In this document: positions 62,825-64,000 of the stretch, piece after piece
Layout: each line of letters begins with the position of its first letter
Numbering within the stretch: the stretch's first letter is position 1
DNA from: Asticcacaulis endophyticus
GTDB lineage: Bacteria; Pseudomonadota; Alphaproteobacteria; Caulobacterales; Caulobacteraceae
Length of the DNA stretch: 64,000 nucleotides
Reading direction: 5' to 3'
Assembly (NCBI RefSeq): GCF_014652575.1
Contig: NZ_BMZB01000005.1
Coordinates: 62,001-126,000 of the forward strand
Position numbers and translations under genes: made by a program
Notes under the pieces: model-generated
Database searches by the model: none
What the model saw: only the letters and a program-made list of their open reading frames with translations
What the model was told of the DNA's origin: nothing

Positions 62825-63061
62825 ATGTATGAGAAAAAAGTCCTGAATGGTTATGTAGTTGGCGGCTATGCTTGCGCCTTTGCATTTAGCCTCGTGGTCT
62901 GGGGTCTGCTTTTGTTTCAGGTCACCAAGTTTGACTTGCCGTTTGATGGCGCCTTCAATGCGTCCATGGCCGATGCCAGCGTGAACCTTAGTCATCAGCA
63001 GGTTCGCAGCGACATGATCACGCGCGACACGCGTCTGCGCGCCGTACCATCGGCGGGTTAA
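62825..63061 (+). CDS. 78-residue single-helix membrane protein, function unknown
   Basis: From the ATG at 62825; the frame opens at 62789 but without site support. A Lys-rich N-terminus (MYEKKVLNGYVVGGYACAF) leads into one membrane helix (about 8-33), then a soluble C-terminal segment of ~45 residues (SVNLSHQQVRSDMITRDTR). No family was recognised. It follows an AT-rich island and lies 90 bp before an M61 peptidase gene. Confidence 0.6.
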   Translation: MYEKKVLNGYVVGGYACAFAFSLVVWGLLLFQVTKFDLPFDGAFNASMADASVNLSHQQVRSDMITRDTRLRAVPSAG

Positions 63062-63150
63062 GCCGTTTCATCTGTAATTTTTAGGGCTTTACAAACCCGA
63101 ACCGCTTTTCAATAGTGTCGTCTTTGCGTTGGTTAAGCAGGGGCGTTTCA

Positions 63151-64000
63151 ATGAAAAAACGGGTGTCGGTGGCGAGCTTCAGCGCGTCAGTGAGTTTGGT
63201 TGTGGCCGCCTTAATGGCCCAGACCGCGTTGGCGCAACCCGTGCCACCTCCGCCGTATCAAGCCCCGCCAACCCCTGCCATTCCCGCCGCGCGCGATATT
63301 GCCTATCCCGGCACACTTAAGGTCTTTGTCGACGCCACCGATCTGGATCATCGCCGCTGGGTGGTGCGTCAGGTGGTGCCGGTCGACAAGGCCGGTGAGA
63401 TGGTGCTGATGACGCCGCTGTGGCTGCCGGGCAAACATTCGGCACAAAAGTTTTCCGATAAAATCGCCAATGTCCGCTTTAGCGCGGGCGGGCAAACCTT
63501 GACCTGGCTGCGTGATCCGGTGGCGGTCAATGCGTTTCGCTTTACGGTGCCGGATGGGGTGACCGAAGTGGTCGCTGAGTTTGAATATCTGGCGCCGATG
63601 ACCTCAACCGCGGGACGGGTGGTGCAGACCGACCTGATGGCGAATTTTCAGTGGGAACTGGCCTCCATGTATCCGGCTGGCTATTTCACCAGCCGTATCC
63701 CCATCCAATTGACCCTGAAACTGCCGCAAGGCTGGTCGCACGCCAGCGCTTTGGAGGTCGAGTCCACGGCCGCAGATAATACCGTTACCTTTAAGCCGAT
63801 TTCCTACGACAACTTCATCGACTCGCCGATGTTTGCGGGCAAATATTATAAGCAGTGGGATCTGACGCCGGCGGGTAAAAAGCCGGTCCGCCTCAACGTC
63901 TTTGCCGATAAGCCCGAATATATGGAGGCCAAGCCCGAAGTCATCGACCTGCACCGTAAGATGGTGGCCCAGTCGGTTAAGCTGTTCAAATCTGAACATT
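63151..64000 (+). CDS. M61-family peptidase, N-terminal part (runs off the window)
   Basis: The frame starts at ATG 63151 and is still open at base 64000 (283 codons visible). A signal peptide (MKKRVSVASFSASVSLVVAA...ALAQ) and a short Pro-rich spacer (PPPPYQAPPTPAIP) are followed by the N-terminal beta-sandwich of M61 (glycyl-aminopeptidase-like) proteins: LMTPLWLPGKHS and WELASMYPAGYFT. The zinc HExxH would lie beyond the window. The terminal truncation is due to the window edge. Confidence 0.8.
   Translation, partial: MKKRVSVASFSASVSLVVAALMAQTALAQPVPPPPYQAPPTPAIPAARDIAYPGTLKVFVDATDLDHRRWVVRQVVPVDKAGEMVLMTPLWLPGKHSAQKFSDKIANVRFSAGGQTLTWLRDPVAVNAFRFTVPDGVTEVVAEFEYLAPMTSTAGRVVQTDLMANFQWELASMYPAGYFTSRIPIQLTLKLPQGWSHASALEVESTAADNTVTFKPISYDNFIDSPMFAGKYYKQWDLTPAGKKPVRLNVFADKPEYMEAKPEVIDLHRKMVAQSVKLFKSEH

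Overview
The window looks like a chromosomal segment from an alphaproteobacterium of the family Caulobacteraceae, most likely Asticcacaulis or a close relative. This is an inference from several signs: a tRNA-His that lacks the usual extra 5' G and carries U72 and A73, a BamF-type (DUF3035) lipoprotein, a TipF-like degenerate EAL protein, a short adenylate kinase fused by overlap to secY, DUF2093, and TTGACG-type promoter -35 boxes. No phage, integron, CRISPR array or rRNA was found. A short repeat-flanked DUF559 cassette is the clearest mobile-looking unit.

Layout. 1-2.4 kb: the end of an ExbB-like gene, exbD and two tandem TonB paralogues (energy transduction to outer-membrane receptors). 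2.6-8.8 kb: M48 lipoprotein protease, tRNA-His, a ThiO-like flavoprotein, a lytic transglycosylase and two paralogous Sel1-repeat exported proteins. 9.3-24.1 kb: the S10-spc-alpha ribosomal protein supercluster (rpsJ to rplQ, with secY, adk and rpoA), interrupted by conspicuous hairpins at rpsQ/rplN, rpmD/rplO, rpsK/rpoA and rpoA/rplQ. 24.3-27.5 kb: a 52-residue orphan, an NPP-type phosphodiesterase lipoprotein and an HtrA-type protease. 27.5-28.0 kb: a DUF559 gene bracketed by long structured inverted repeats. 28.0-33.2 kb: aroK-aroB-corB operon, divergent xerD, a REP/MITE-like repeat, accA. 33.2-38.6 kb: MscS channel, a ParD/ParE-like toxin-antitoxin pair, tadA, an RluB-type pseudouridine synthase with a huge repetitive RG-rich tail, rsmD, and a small membrane protein. 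38.6-45.7 kb: rimM, rpsP, ffh, mutL, an exported methyltransferase-fold protein, bamF, lspA. 45.7-51.1 kb: ileS (with an AT-rich patch in its editing domain), small orphan membrane proteins, ribF, a MaoC-type hydratase. 51.4-55.9 kb: signalling and motility genes: CheY-CheZ pair, HAD hydrolase, TipF-like EAL protein, response regulator with an Arg-rich tail. 56.1-64 kb: LytM/M23 protein, DUF2093, xseA, TadG and TadE-like pseudopilin proteins, pirin, OsmC, an AT-rich island with a small membrane protein, and the start of an M61 peptidase.

How the parts fit. Most of the window is core housekeeping (translation, secretion, aromatic and fatty-acid biosynthesis, DNA repair, envelope assembly). Accessory content is confined to small insertions between core genes. 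The most unusual items are the DUF559 cassette, whose two arms preserve hairpin pairing while differing in sequence; a possible relative of those arms 4 kb away; shared hairpin modules inside the ribosomal cluster; a CheZ with three FliM-like peptide motifs; and a likely recombinant patch in ileS. All calls come from reading the sequence; no database search was run.
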